A stretch of DNA of 64,000 bases from Spirochaetia bacterium (GCA_029975555.1 JARKOY010000149.1:1-64000), one strand, 5' to 3'; shown: positions 27,307-36,454, numbered from the stretch's first letter. Program-made: numbers and translations. Notes: generated from the letters alone by a model not told the origin.

Positions 27307-28545
27307 ATGAAAAGAACATTGGCGTTCGTCCTTGTGGCGGTTCTGAGCATGACGGCGCTCGTCGCCGTTTCGGCCCAACAGAAACCGGTCACCATCGTAC
27401 ACTGGTACTGGGCCGACAATCCGAGCTATTCGGCGCAGATGCAGAAGATCGCGGCGGATTTCAACGCGACGAATGGGAAGGGTATCACCGTGGTGGCGCA
27501 GGAATACCCTTGGGACGGAGGAGCCTACAGCGAGACGCTGTTCCGTGCGGTGATGGGCGGCGGGGGCCCGGATACATCGTCCTTCAAGCTCACTTCCACG
27601 CCGCTCTTTACTGCGAACAACCTGCTCGTCAATCTGGATGAGTTCCTGGCAAAGTGGAAGGACAAAGACAAAATAGATTCGAGCCTGTACGACACGATGA
27701 GGAAGGCGAGCGGCACGAAGAGCGTCTATGTCATGCCGTGGAACACGCAGATACTCTACGTCTATTACCGGCCCTCGCTTTTCAAGAAGGCTGGGGTCTC
27801 GGTGCCCAAGACCTACGCGGAATTCCTCGAGGCCTGTAAGAAGCTCACCATGGACACCAACGGCGACGGCAAGACCGACGTGTACGGCTTCGGCATGCGG
27901 GGGGCAAAGGGCGGTCAGGAGCCGTGGGGCAGCTTCATCTGGGCGCGCGGCGGGAATTTCGACAATCTGACCACGCCGCAGGCCATCCAGGGCATGCAGG
28001 ATTTCATCGACCTGTACAAGAACGGCTATGCGCCGCCCACGGCCCCGATGGATGGGTTTCAAGAGATCATCGCCAACTTCAAGTCGGGCAAGACCGCGAT
28101 GACCATCCACCACATCGGGTCGTCGATCGGCATGGTGGACACCTTCGGCGATGATGTGGCCGCGTTCGCCTTCCCGGGCGGCGTAGGTCGGTGGACCTCG
28201 ATGGGCGACACGGAGAATGTCATTCTAAAGTCTTCGAAGAACAGAGAGGCGGCGTTCGAGTGGCTCGCCTACCTCGCGACCGGCAAGGGGCAAGAAGCCT
28301 GGTGCGTGGCGACCGGCAACGTTCCTGTCAGCAAGGATGTCCAGCAGCTGCCCTTCTTCCAGAACAACCGCTTCATGAAAGTGTCGATCGAGGGAGCTCC
28401 GTACGCAGGCATTTTCCCGATCCTCGACACGACGACCGAGTGGATCAGTACGATCTGGCCGAACACGGTGGCTGCGGCGCTCACCGGCAAGATATCCGCG
28501 GCGGAAGCCATGAAGCAGTTGCAGGTCGGTCTGTGGGGCAAATGA
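27307..28545 (+). CDS. CUT1 ABC sugar-binding protein
   Basis: A 412-residue exported protein after AAGGAGG. Signal peptide about 1-22 (cut after VSA). The fold is SBP_bac_1: early strand VTIVHWYWAD, TKSVYVMPWNTQILYVYYRP, TYAEFLEACKKLT and DTNGDGKTDVYGFGM. The NGDGKTD stretch is a calcium-loop-like feature common in this family. It supplies the two MalF/MalG-type permeases that follow after a long stem-loop. The ligand is unknown. Confidence 0.88.
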   Translation: MKRTLAFVLVAVLSMTALVAVSAQQKPVTIVHWYWADNPSYSAQMQKIAADFNATNGKGITVVAQEYPWDGGAYSETLFRAVMGGGGPDTSSFKLTSTPLFTANNLLVNLDEFLAKWKDKDKIDSSLYDTMRKASGTKSVYVMPWNTQILYVYYRPSLFKKAGVSVPKTYAEFLEACKKLTMDTNGDGKTDVYGFGMRGAKGGQEPWGSFIWARGGNFDNLTTPQAIQGMQDFIDLYKNGYAPPTAPMDGFQEIIANFKSGKTAMTIHHIGSSIGMVDTFGDDVAAFAFPGGVGRWTSMGDTENVILKSSKNREAAFEWLAYLATGKGQEAWCVATGNVPVSKDVQQLPFFQNNRFMKVSIEGAPYAGIFPILDTTTEWISTIWPNTVAAALTGKISAAEAMKQLQVGLWGK

Positions 28546-28589
28546 GGACCCGTTTTGTCCTTTGTTGAGAGACTTGTTACAACATTACA

Positions 28590-28625
28590 TTTCCGGCAAC
28601 CGGCAGCAGTGCCGGCTGTCGGAAA
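28590..28625 (+). terminator. Intercistronic stem-loop after the second CUT1 binding-protein gene
   Basis: Two 16-nt arms around the loop GCAG pair at 15 positions, with one mismatch and one G-U pair; the inner CCGGCA/TGCCGG and outer TTTCC/GGAAA parts are perfect. It lies in the 95-bp gap between binding protein and first permease and fits differential expression. Confidence 0.7.
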
Positions 28626-28640
28626 AGAAAAGGGTTCGCA

Positions 28641-29525
28641 ATGCAGAGAAAAAGATTCAGCCCATGGCCGTACTTGCTCATCGCGCCGGCGCTCATCGTC
28701 ATTTTTGCGGTGGTGTTTTTCCCTGTGCTGAACGCGATAGGCATGAGTTTGCAGAGTTACGACCTGCGCAGGCCGAGCCAGATCCGGTTTACGGGGCTGG
28801 CGAATTACGCGGCTGCCATGCGCGATCCTCTCTTCTGGCAGGCTCTTCTCAAGACCGTGATGTGGGTCGGCGTGGGCGTGGGCATGCAGTTTGTGTTCGG
28901 CTTCATGTTGGCGCTGCTGCTGAATAGAAAGTTTTTGGGGCGGGGAATTGTGCGGTCGATAAGCCTCATTCCGTGGGTGACGCCCGGGGTGCTCATCGGT
29001 CTTATGTGGCGCTGGATTTTCGACGGCAATTATGGTGTGCTCAACGATCTTTTGCTGCGTCTGGGCCTGATTCATGACAAGATTCCCTTTCTTGCCCAAC
29101 AGTCCACCGCCTTTCCCTCGGTGATCCTGACGATCATCTGGCAGGGGATTCCGTTTTTTGCGTTGATGCTCTTGGCCGGCCTCCAGGGGATACCGGAGGA
29201 GCTGTACGACGCGGCCAATGTCGACGGTGCGAATGCCGTTCAGCGCTTTTTTCTGGTGACGGTGCCATCGCTGAAGAACACGATTTTCGTGACGACGCTC
29301 TTGCGGATCATCTGGGTGGCGAACTCGGTCGACGTCATTTTCAATTTGACGGAAGGAGGCCCGGCGTATTCCACGCAGACATTGAGCGTATATGTCTTCA
29401 ATAAAGGCAACACGCTCAACTTGGGCTACGCGTCGACGATGGCGATTCTGCTCGCCCTCGCTCTCGCGCTGGTCGCCGTGCCGTACCTGAAGACGCTCTT
29501 TAAGGCACAGGAGGAAGCGAAATGA
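28641..29525 (+). CDS. CUT1 ABC sugar permease, MalF/UgpA type
   Basis: A 294-residue membrane protein with six predicted segments beginning WPYLLIAPALIVIFAVVFFP, and an EAA loop (PEELYDAANVDGANAVQRFF, about 187-206). It is followed by its partner with an ATGA overlap. No ATPase gene is present in this operon either. Confidence 0.9.
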   Translation: MQRKRFSPWPYLLIAPALIVIFAVVFFPVLNAIGMSLQSYDLRRPSQIRFTGLANYAAAMRDPLFWQALLKTVMWVGVGVGMQFVFGFMLALLLNRKFLGRGIVRSISLIPWVTPGVLIGLMWRWIFDGNYGVLNDLLLRLGLIHDKIPFLAQQSTAFPSVILTIIWQGIPFFALMLLAGLQGIPEELYDAANVDGANAVQRFFLVTVPSLKNTIFVTTLLRIIWVANSVDVIFNLTEGGPAYSTQTLSVYVFNKGNTLNLGYASTMAILLALALALVAVPYLKTLFKAQEEAK

Positions 29526-30388
29526 ATGGTCGACAGCGAAGCCATGTGCGGCGATTTCCCCGGTTGCGGCGGTTTGTGCGCGCCCTGCCGGGGCACGTGC
29601 TCCTGGTCGCCATGTTGGTATTTCTTCTTTTTCCTTTCTATTGGACGTTCGTGACGTCCATAAAGCCGCAGAAGGAACTCTACGGCAGCACCGTGACCTA
29701 TTGGCCGAAGGCGGCCACGTTCGATTCGTACAGGAAACTGTTCTCCGAATACAATTTCCTTAAGCCCATGCTGAACAGCCTCTTGGTGGCCTCCGTCACG
29801 ACGATCGTCTCGCTCACGGTCTCGTTGCTGGCGGCGTACGCCTTTTCCCGCTACCGCTTTAGGGGGCGGAAGTTCTTCATGTCCCTTTTTCTGTCGAACA
29901 ATATGTTCCCGACGGTGCTCCTGCTGATTCCTCTCTTTGCGATCATGCGGAAGATCGGGATTCTCTACACTCCTTCGGCGCTCATCCTGTCGTACACGAC
30001 GTTCACCATTCCGTTTTCGATCTGGCTTTTGAACGGGTATCTGGACGACTTGCCCATGTCGCTCGAGGAGGCCGCGATGGTGGACGGCGCCAATCGGGCA
30101 CAGGCCTTTCTGAAAATAATTCTGCCGATGCTCGTTCCCTGCGTGGTCGCGACGGGCGCGTACGTGTTCATGACCGCGTGGAACGAATACACGTTCGCCG
30201 TGATGTTCACGAACGAGGGCAACCGGACGATCCCCGTGGCGCTCAAGAATTTCATAGGCCAGCTCGGCGTGGAGTGGGGCATGCTCACGGCGGGCGGCGT
30301 CATCACGATAATTCCTGTTTGTATCATGTTCTTCTTTGCACAGAAAAGACTTGTAGAAGGTCTGACTGCTGGTGCGGTGAAAGGATAG
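29522..30388 (+). CDS. CUT1 ABC sugar permease, MalG/UgpE type
   Basis: A 288-residue membrane protein with an Arg-rich cytoplasmic start, six membrane segments and the EAA loop PMSLEEAAMVDGANRAQAFL (about 178-197). The C-terminal QKRLVEGLTAGAVKG is a hallmark of MalG-type permeases. The downstream transketolase gene begins 5 bp after its stop. Confidence 0.9.
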   Translation: MNGRQRSHVRRFPRLRRFVRALPGHVLLVAMLVFLLFPFYWTFVTSIKPQKELYGSTVTYWPKAATFDSYRKLFSEYNFLKPMLNSLLVASVTTIVSLTVSLLAAYAFSRYRFRGRKFFMSLFLSNNMFPTVLLLIPLFAIMRKIGILYTPSALILSYTTFTIPFSIWLLNGYLDDLPMSLEEAAMVDGANRAQAFLKIILPMLVPCVVATGAYVFMTAWNEYTFAVMFTNEGNRTIPVALKNFIGQLGVEWGMLTAGGVITIIPVCIMFFFAQKRLVEGLTAGAVKG

Positions 30389-30393
30389 TCATC

Positions 30394-31212
30394 ATGGACA
30401 CCAATGGGTTACTCGAAAAGGCGAGGGCGATGAGGGCCGACATTATCGAGATGCTCTATCGCTGTCAGTCCGGTCATCCGGGCGGCTCGCTCTCCTGCGT
30501 CGAAATTCTGATGGCCCTCTATTACAAGGTTGCGAATGTCGATCCGGCGCAGCCCGACTGGGATCAGAGGGACAGGATCGTGCTGTCCAAGGGGCACGGC
30601 TGTCCGGCATTGTATGCGATTCTGGCCGACCGTGGCTTCTTCCCCCGCGAAGACCTCTGGCGTCTGCGGCAAATCGACAGCCACCTCCAGGGCCATCCCG
30701 ACATGCGCAAGACGCCGGGGATCGACTGCTCCACAGGTTCTCTGGGGCAGGGGGTGTCGGTGGCGGTAGGGATGGCGCTCGCGGCCAAGTATAAAAAGGC
30801 TCACTACAGAGTGTACGCAATACTCGGCGACGGCGAGATTCAGGAGGGTATGGTCTGGGAGGCCGCCATGTCCGCGGCGCACTATAAGCTCGACAACCTT
30901 GTCTTCATCCTCGACCACAATGGCCTGCAGATCGACGGCACAAACGACCAGGTCATGTCGCTGGGCGACATCGTGGCCAAGTTCCGGGCCTTCGGGTTTG
31001 CGTGCAGAGAGGTGGACGGCCACGACATAGAGGAGCTCGCGAATGCAATTTCCTCGCCGGAAGTCGGCCGGCCTCTCTTTGTGCTGGCGGAGACGGTCAA
31101 GGGCAAGGGTGTGTCCTTCATGGAGCACAACGCGGGTTGGCATGGCAAACCCATGAACGCCCAGGAATATGCGGCGGCGATGGCCGAGCTGAAAGGAACG
31201 CATCATGGCTGA
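30394..31212 (+). CDS. Transketolase, N-terminal (TPP-binding) subunit
   Basis: A 272-residue protein covering the diphosphate-binding half of transketolase: SGHPGGSLSCVEILMALYY, DRIVLSKGHGCPALYA, GSLGQGVSVAVGMALAAK and the TPP motif GDGEIQEGMVWEAAMSAAHY with a downstream DHNGLQ. The pyrimidine-binding half is encoded by the next gene, overlapping by 8 nt. Such split transketolases in catabolic operons often act on unusual ketose phosphates (for example apulose 4-phosphate); no kinase or isomerase is in this operon. Confidence 0.9.
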   Translation: MDTNGLLEKARAMRADIIEMLYRCQSGHPGGSLSCVEILMALYYKVANVDPAQPDWDQRDRIVLSKGHGCPALYAILADRGFFPREDLWRLRQIDSHLQGHPDMRKTPGIDCSTGSLGQGVSVAVGMALAAKYKKAHYRVYAILGDGEIQEGMVWEAAMSAAHYKLDNLVFILDHNGLQIDGTNDQVMSLGDIVAKFRAFGFACREVDGHDIEELANAISSPEVGRPLFVLAETVKGKGVSFMEHNAGWHGKPMNAQEYAAAMAELKGTHHG

Positions 31213-32137
31213 GAGTAAATCCTTGAGAGTGGCCTACGGCGAGGCCCTCGCCGAACTCGGCGCGCACGACGACAAGGTCGTTGTGCTGGACGCAGACCTG
31301 TCGCACGCCACGATGACGAGCATCTTCGCGGCGAAATATCCGGAGCGATTTTTTAATTTCGGCCTCGCTGAGGCGAACATGATGGGTGCCGCTGCAGGTT
31401 TCGCTCATTCCGGCCTTATTCCCTTCGTGAGTACATTCGCGCTCTTTGGGACGGGGAGGGCCTACGAGCAGATCAGAAATTCCATCGCGTACCCGAAGGC
31501 GAACGTCAAGTTCGGGCTTTCTCACTCGGGGCTCTCCGTGGGAGAGGACGGCGGAAGCCACCAGAGCATAGAGGACATCGCGCTCATGCGGGTGCTGCCG
31601 GGTATGACGATCTTCGTGCCCTGCGATCCTCTCGAGACGAAAAAGGCGGTGTTCGCCGCCGCGGCGATCGACGGCCCCGTGTACATCCGCGTTGCCAGGC
31701 CCGTGGTCGAGGTGATTACGAGTGAGGACGCACCCTTTATCCCTGGCGTGGCGAATGTCCTGCGCGGAGGGGCGGATGTCTGCATCATCGCGACAGGCCT
31801 CATGGTCAAGGACGCCCTGGTGGCGGCGGATGCGCTGGCCGCGAAGGGCGTCGGGGCCAGCGTAGTGAACATGCACACTATCAAGCCCTTTGATGCCGAC
31901 TGTGTGCTGCGGATGGCCAGAACCTGCAAGGCCATCGTGACCGTCGAAGAACATTCGGTGATCGGCGGGCTTGGCTCCGCGGTTGCGGAAGTATTGGCGG
32001 GGCAGTCGGGCGTCAAATTCGCGCGCATCGGGATACAGGACACGTTCGGCCGCTCGGGCAAGCCGGCGGACCTTTTTAAGGCCTATGGGCTGACCGCGGA
32101 GGACATTGAGCGCCAGTGCCTGGCGCTGCTGTCGTAG
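31205..32137 (+). CDS. Transketolase, C-terminal (pyrimidine-binding) subunit
   Basis: A 310-residue protein with the pyrimidine domain (VLDADLSHATMTSIFAAKYP, FNFGLAEANMMGAAAGFAHS including the catalytic glutamate, and SHSGLSVGEDGGSHQ) and the C-terminal transketolase domain (VCIIATGLMVKDALVAADAL, IVTVEEHSVIGGLG). It starts within the end of the N-terminal subunit gene, which supports 1:1 complex formation. Confidence 0.9.
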   Translation: MAESKSLRVAYGEALAELGAHDDKVVVLDADLSHATMTSIFAAKYPERFFNFGLAEANMMGAAAGFAHSGLIPFVSTFALFGTGRAYEQIRNSIAYPKANVKFGLSHSGLSVGEDGGSHQSIEDIALMRVLPGMTIFVPCDPLETKKAVFAAAAIDGPVYIRVARPVVEVITSEDAPFIPGVANVLRGGADVCIIATGLMVKDALVAADALAAKGVGASVVNMHTIKPFDADCVLRMARTCKAIVTVEEHSVIGGLGSAVAEVLAGQSGVKFARIGIQDTFGRSGKPADLFKAYGLTAEDIERQCLALLS

Positions 32138-32200
32138 ATCGGCGCAATCCAATGAACGCGGCCCATGACCCGCAGCTCATCGAATCGAAGGGAGTATCAC

Positions 32201-32665
32201 ATGCAGGAAATATTGCGACACACATTCAGCGGCCAAGGTCTCGGCCGCGTCTATGACAACGGCGAATGGATGGTGGGAATAAAGAATTATAAGCCTGCCA
32301 ACGACGTTGAGGGCATCGACTGCGTCGAACGCCACAACGAGACGGACGAGCTCTTTGTCCTTTTAGATGGAGAGTGTATTTTGCTGTATGCAAATGAATT
32401 AATGTCATCAAGCGCCGAGATGGGTCTTCCATCTGGGGCCGCGACTGCACCTGTCCTCGAACTGCGGGCGCTTTCCATGGAGCCTGGCAGCGTCTATACT
32501 GTGCCGAAGGGGTTGTGGCACAATACGGTCACAAGGCCCGATACGAAGCTTATCTTGGTGGAAGCGGCCGCGACCGGCGCGCACAACAGCGATGTGCTTC
32601 GCCTCACGGACGGGCAGAGAATGGCCGTGAAGGGGCTCGTTTCGGCGCTGCGGCAGAGAACATGA
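32201..32665 (+). CDS. Small cupin-fold protein
   Basis: A 154-residue protein with a single cupin barrel: ERHNETDELFVLLDGECILL (about 46-65) supplies the first metal-binding His/Glu motif, and SVYTVPKGLWHNTV the second. No extra domain is present. Small cupins in sugar operons often are sugar or sugar-acid isomerases or lyases; the exact reaction cannot be read. GGGAG precedes the ATG at 32201. Its stop overlaps the next ATG. Confidence 0.75.
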   Translation: MQEILRHTFSGQGLGRVYDNGEWMVGIKNYKPANDVEGIDCVERHNETDELFVLLDGECILLYANELMSSSAEMGLPSGAATAPVLELRALSMEPGSVYTVPKGLWHNTVTRPDTKLILVEAAATGAHNSDVLRLTDGQRMAVKGLVSALRQRT

Positions 32666-33780
32666 AAAAGCTCAGGATCGGCATCATCGGCATAGGAAGG
32701 ATAGGGCTGGCTCAGCTCGAGGCGGTCAAGGCGATAGAACGCGCTGGCTATGCCGAGCTTGTCGCCATCTCGACGCGGGATGAGGCCAAGGCCCGCTCAG
32801 TGTGCACACAGTTTCACGTCCCTGCGTATTTTACCGACTACAGGGCGATGCTCGCCGAGGCCGATCTCGATCTTGTTCACAATTGTACGCCCAATGTTGT
32901 TCATTATGAGATAAACCGGGACATTCTGGCCTCGGGTCGCCACGTGCTGTCGGAGAAGCCGCTCACGGTGGATTCGACGCAGTCAGGCGAGCTCGTCGCG
33001 CTCGCGCAAGAACGGCACCTCAAGACTGCGGTGAATTTTGTCTATCGCCATTATCCGGTCGTGCAGCAGCTCAGGAAGCTGATTGCGGCGGGCTGGTTCG
33101 GCGAGATATACGCAGTGCACGGCAGCTACCTTCAGGACTGGCTCGCTTTGGAGGACGATTACGACTGGCGCGTTGAGTCGCGGTACTGTGGGCCTTCAAG
33201 GGCCTTCGCCGACATCGGATCGCACTGGATTGACATGGCGCAGTTTTTGCTCGGCCAGAACGTCTCAGGTCTGATCGCCGATTTTGCCACCTTTATCCCG
33301 ACGCGGGTCAAAAGCACGTCCGGTCCGGATAGCAGCGCCATTTCGGGCTCGAGCGCCGCTTCGAGCTCGGTCGAGGTCGACACTGAGGATTATGCGGGGC
33401 TTCTGCTTGAGTTCGAGCGCGGCGCGCGCGGGGGGCTCGTGGTGTCCCAGGTGAGTGCGGGGCAGAAATCTGGGCTTAGCATTGAGGTTGATGGGAGCAA
33501 GGCCTCGGCGCGCTGGTCAAGGGGACAACCGAATTTGGTACTGATCGGCAGGCGGGGAGAGCCTGAGCAGACGTTGCAGGGCGTCGGGACGAACGACGCT
33601 GCATATCTGTCGGCCAGCCAGCCTGTCAGTGCGCAGAAAGCGTTGATCGACAACTTTTATCGTTCGATTCTCTTTGGAGAAACTCCGGCTTACGCCGACT
33701 TCGAGCAGGGCCACCGCATTGTGCGGGTCGTCGAGGCGGCGCTCGAGAGCCAGCGACGGCGCGCGTGGGTGACGGTGTAG
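32662..33780 (+). CDS. Gfo/Idh/MocA-family oxidoreductase
   Basis: A 372-residue NAD(P)-dependent dehydrogenase. It starts with the Rossmann motif GIIGIGRIG, has the EKPL motif (catalytic Lys, about residue 96), a YRHYPVV segment and GSHWIDMAQFLLG, which carries the active-site Asp/His pair of this family. It is the last gene of the operon, coupled by ATGA to the cupin. It probably oxidises or epimerises the imported sugar. A serine-rich insertion (about residues 215-235) is unusual and may be a surface loop. Confidence 0.88.
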   Translation: MKKLRIGIIGIGRIGLAQLEAVKAIERAGYAELVAISTRDEAKARSVCTQFHVPAYFTDYRAMLAEADLDLVHNCTPNVVHYEINRDILASGRHVLSEKPLTVDSTQSGELVALAQERHLKTAVNFVYRHYPVVQQLRKLIAAGWFGEIYAVHGSYLQDWLALEDDYDWRVESRYCGPSRAFADIGSHWIDMAQFLLGQNVSGLIADFATFIPTRVKSTSGPDSSAISGSSAASSSVEVDTEDYAGLLLEFERGARGGLVVSQVSAGQKSGLSIEVDGSKASARWSRGQPNLVLIGRRGEPEQTLQGVGTNDAAYLSASQPVSAQKALIDNFYRSILFGETPAYADFEQGHRIVRVVEAALESQRRRAWVTV

Positions 33781-33832
33781 ACCGATTTTCCTTAGAAACA
33801 TGCTTTTCAGAAACACGCTTTTCCAAAAAAAT

Positions 33833-33862
33833 GCGCCCCGTTCGCAGATCTGATCGGGGCGC
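33833..33862. terminator. Bidirectional Rho-independent terminator
   Basis: GCGCCCCG and CGGGGCGC pair perfectly over 8 bp. On the minus strand the stem is followed by a run of seven T residues, and on the plus strand by a T-rich tail. It lies between two convergent genes and serves both. Confidence 0.8.
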
Positions 33863-33900
33863 GTCTTTCTTTGCACTTCGTATATGTTTGTGGGGTGCTT

Positions 33901-35826
33901 TTACTTCTTCAGAACCGCTTTTGCAGCATACGTCCCGCCGAGGCGGCCAGACGTAAATGCGTAGCCGAGACCGTCTCCCATGCCGGTGTACGCATCGCTA
34001 AACAGCGTACCTTCCGCTTCCAGACCGACTGCATACAGCCCTTTGATCGGCACGCGCTGCTGATTGAGCACCTGGAACTTTTTGTTCACTGTCAGGCCGC
34101 CCACCGAACCAAGATTGTTGACGACCGCGACGATCGCGTAGTAGGGACCTTTCCCCATGGGAAGGAGATATTTGGAGTCCTTGCCGAAGTCGCCGTCGAG
34201 GCCGGTTTTTGTGGCTTCCTCATAATTTTTGAATTCTTGAGTGAAGGTTTCCACATCGATGCCGGCATTTTTTGCGAGTTCGGCCGGGGTGTTACCCTTA
34301 TACCCGTCGCCGTTTGCGACCATCGCTTCCAGCACTTTCTCTGCACCTTTCCATGGGTTTTCTAAGGTGAACTGGGCCTTATAATCTGCGTAGAACTCGG
34401 GGGGCATCGCTGGCAAACGGGGGATATTGAGAACCGACATGCCCTTGGATTCCAACATTTCCAGCTGGGACTTCGAGACGATGACGAGGTGGTAGGTGCC
34501 GTTGTAGACGCTGGTGATGGCTGCGGGGTCGGCGGCTAGTACTGCGGATTCATCCCTGAACCTCGCACCGTTGGGACCTACGTTCATAAAATTGGGCAGA
34601 TAGCAGAGCATAAGCGGGTAGCTCGCCTCGAAGGGACTGAATTGTTTTTTCAGCTTCGGGGTCGCGTTGGTGAGCGTTTGGTGCACCATCTGAATACCAA
34701 TGTTTCTGGGCACTTCTGCTCCGACGGCCCAGGCCATCTTGAGCCCGTCGCCTACGTTCTGGCTGAGTCCGCCGAGCGGCCCTTGGAAACCCGAGTATTG
34801 TTTGACCATTTCGGCATTTCCGGCATACCCGCCGGTGGCAATGATGACCGCTTTCGCGCTCACCTCAAGACTGCTTCCGTCCGGTCTCACCGCCACAACA
34901 CCGGTGACATTGCCGTTTTTGTCGGTGAGAAGCTTCTGCGCGTTTGCGCGGGTAATCACCTGTCCACCGCGTTTCTCGACCGAATTCGCCAGCATGTTCT
35001 TCAATAAATCCTGTCGAGTCTCATAAGGTGGTAAGAGATAAAGAGGACTGTTGCCCATCACAAAGAAGGTCGTCGTATAGCCCCTCTTGGCGAGCCAATC
35101 GTAAGTCGCCCCCGATTCGCTGAAATACTGCCGTACCGCTGCGGCGTCGACCCTCCAGTGATTGGCGGCAATCCAGTCGGCGACGGTCTTGTTGAGGTCG
35201 CCCTTCATACCTTTTTCAAGCGCCACGGAGGTATTGAAAAAATTGGCCGCCCAAGAAAGATTGCTTGCGCCGCCGATAATATCTGTCTTTTCGAGCAGAA
35301 TGACTTTCGCGCCTTCGTCCGCGGCAGCCACTGCTGCCGATACGCCGGAAGCTCCCGCTCCCACGACCACGACGTCCGCGCTGAGTCTTTCGACTTTTTC
35401 TGCTGAGACGGCGCTTTTCTTTTCCTGAAGTGCGGCAGGGTCTCCTCCTGCCTGCCTCACGCAATCCGCCACCGCGCTGAGTAGCGCTTCACTTGAATCT
35501 GTTGCCCCCGACACCGCATCGACCGCCAAGGTTTGCCCTTGAACGATTTCCTCCGCTATCTTTTGAAGGGCCTGGTCTCCTAAACCTGCGGTTTCGGCCT
35601 GCTGTTGCACTTTTACAGAGACAATGGCTTTTTCGCTGAAGGTCACCTGGACAGTCATGGTGCCGCCGTGCCCTTCCGCCGTCGCAGTATAGGTGCCCGG
35701 TTTGAAGCTCAGGCCGGATGCCGCAGATGTGACCGACTTCGTGTTGACCGTGTTGCAGGCGACAAACGACACGATCAGCGCCACTGCGAGTACAAGCGTT
35801 AGAATACGCTTTAGATGGTTATGCAT
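33901..35826 (-). CDS. Exported FMN-binding/FAD-dependent reductase (fumarate/urocanate reductase-like)
   Basis: A 641-residue lipoprotein-type protein: signal peptide with candidate lipobox cysteine at residue 24. An FMN-binding domain (about 38-125) carries SGAT with Thr109, where ApbE attaches FMN covalently. The flavoprotein domain (about 150-640) begins VVVVGAGASG and ends GMGDGLGYAFTSGRLGG. Family members reduce fumarate, urocanate, cinnamate and similar acceptors outside the membrane in anaerobes; the acceptor is not evident. It is a single-gene unit with GGAG before the ATG and a terminator after it. Confidence 0.85.
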   Translation of the reverse strand: MHNHLKRILTLVLAVALIVSFVACNTVNTKSVTSAASGLSFKPGTYTATAEGHGGTMTVQVTFSEKAIVSVKVQQQAETAGLGDQALQKIAEEIVQGQTLAVDAVSGATDSSEALLSAVADCVRQAGGDPAALQEKKSAVSAEKVERLSADVVVVGAGASGVSAAVAAADEGAKVILLEKTDIIGGASNLSWAANFFNTSVALEKGMKGDLNKTVADWIAANHWRVDAAAVRQYFSESGATYDWLAKRGYTTTFFVMGNSPLYLLPPYETRQDLLKNMLANSVEKRGGQVITRANAQKLLTDKNGNVTGVVAVRPDGSSLEVSAKAVIIATGGYAGNAEMVKQYSGFQGPLGGLSQNVGDGLKMAWAVGAEVPRNIGIQMVHQTLTNATPKLKKQFSPFEASYPLMLCYLPNFMNVGPNGARFRDESAVLAADPAAITSVYNGTYHLVIVSKSQLEMLESKGMSVLNIPRLPAMPPEFYADYKAQFTLENPWKGAEKVLEAMVANGDGYKGNTPAELAKNAGIDVETFTQEFKNYEEATKTGLDGDFGKDSKYLLPMGKGPYYAIVAVVNNLGSVGGLTVNKKFQVLNQQRVPIKGLYAVGLEAEGTLFSDAYTGMGDGLGYAFTSGRLGGTYAAKAVLKK

Positions 35827-35886
35827 GGTACTTCTCCTCAAACTGGGGGGTGCGCCCCACATGGTGTGTATTGCCGGCGGCAATAA

Positions 35887-36246
35887 TACCAAAGAATAGA
35901 AGGGAATTTCTACTGTATTCAGAGCGATGCAGGCATTCGGAACAATGCAGACTCGTTTTGTGCCGGTATTCGCACCAAATCGAGATCAGCAATCCTGTAT
36001 GTCAGACAACGTGGCTTTGAGCCGTTGCAACAGGAGCAAATGGTGCTGCAATACGTTGAAAAGCATGGGCGTATCACCCGTCGAGAGGCGGCTGATTTAT
36101 GTCGAATTGGGTCTTACCAAGCCAATCGCCTGCTCACTCGTCTGGTAAAAGATGGACGTCTGGACAAATATGGCGAAGGGAAAGGTACATGGTATGAGCG
36201 CGCACAAAAAATACGTGCGCGCACAAAAAATGATCGAGCTAACTGA
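35887..36246 (+). pseudogene. C-terminal remnant of an AlbA_2/RecG-like ATP-binding regulator
   Basis: An open frame with no good start (only a TTG at 36025) encodes about 85 residues that match the C-terminus of 'ATP-dependent DNA helicase/AlbA_2' HTH proteins: ILYVRQRGFEPLQQEQMVLQ followed by a winged helix (GRITRREAADLCRIGSYQAN). Upstream of about 35985 the similarity stops abruptly, so the gene body is lost. Near its end a 15-bp direct repeat (GCGCGCACAAAAAAT at 36198 and 36217) duplicates coding sequence. It is probably a scar of a former gene. Confidence 0.6.
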
Positions 36247-36308
36247 ACTAATGCGTGTTGTGTAAGGGAATGCCCTGTTGGGACAATACTGTGCGGCTAG
36301 GTTCGCGC

Positions 36309-36389
36309 GCAGGCCTTATTAGACGATTGGGTGATTATGCTTAATAACCGCAGGTCTTATTTAACACACCAACACGCCGAAAATAAGAC
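36309..36389. repeat. Imperfect direct repeats and an inverted repeat next to the gene remnant
   Basis: GCAGGCCTTATTAGAC (36309-36324) and GCAGGTCTTATTTAAC (36350-36365) match at 13 of 16 positions, 41 bp apart. The second copy begins an inverted repeat GTCTTATTT/AAATAAGAC (36354-36362 and 36381-36389) with an 18-nt spacer. No gene is seen from 36247 to 36454; the repeats may be the edge of a decayed mobile or recombination unit. Confidence 0.45.
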
Positions 36390-36454
36390 TCGACGCAAGT
36401 TCTATCGTCACGCGTCGCCTCGTTGCTTATATCGCTTCGCACGATCTTCGATCT

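Noticed and set aside
36198-36231. CRISPR-like or short tandem array
   Set aside because: Only two copies of a 15-bp sequence, inside a decayed reading frame.
36250-36390. Integron attC-like site (GCGTGTTGTGTAAG facing a loose inverse at 36357-36378)
   Set aside because: The two halves match only partly, the core GTTRRRY/RYYYAAC boxes are not both present, and no integrase or cassette is nearby.
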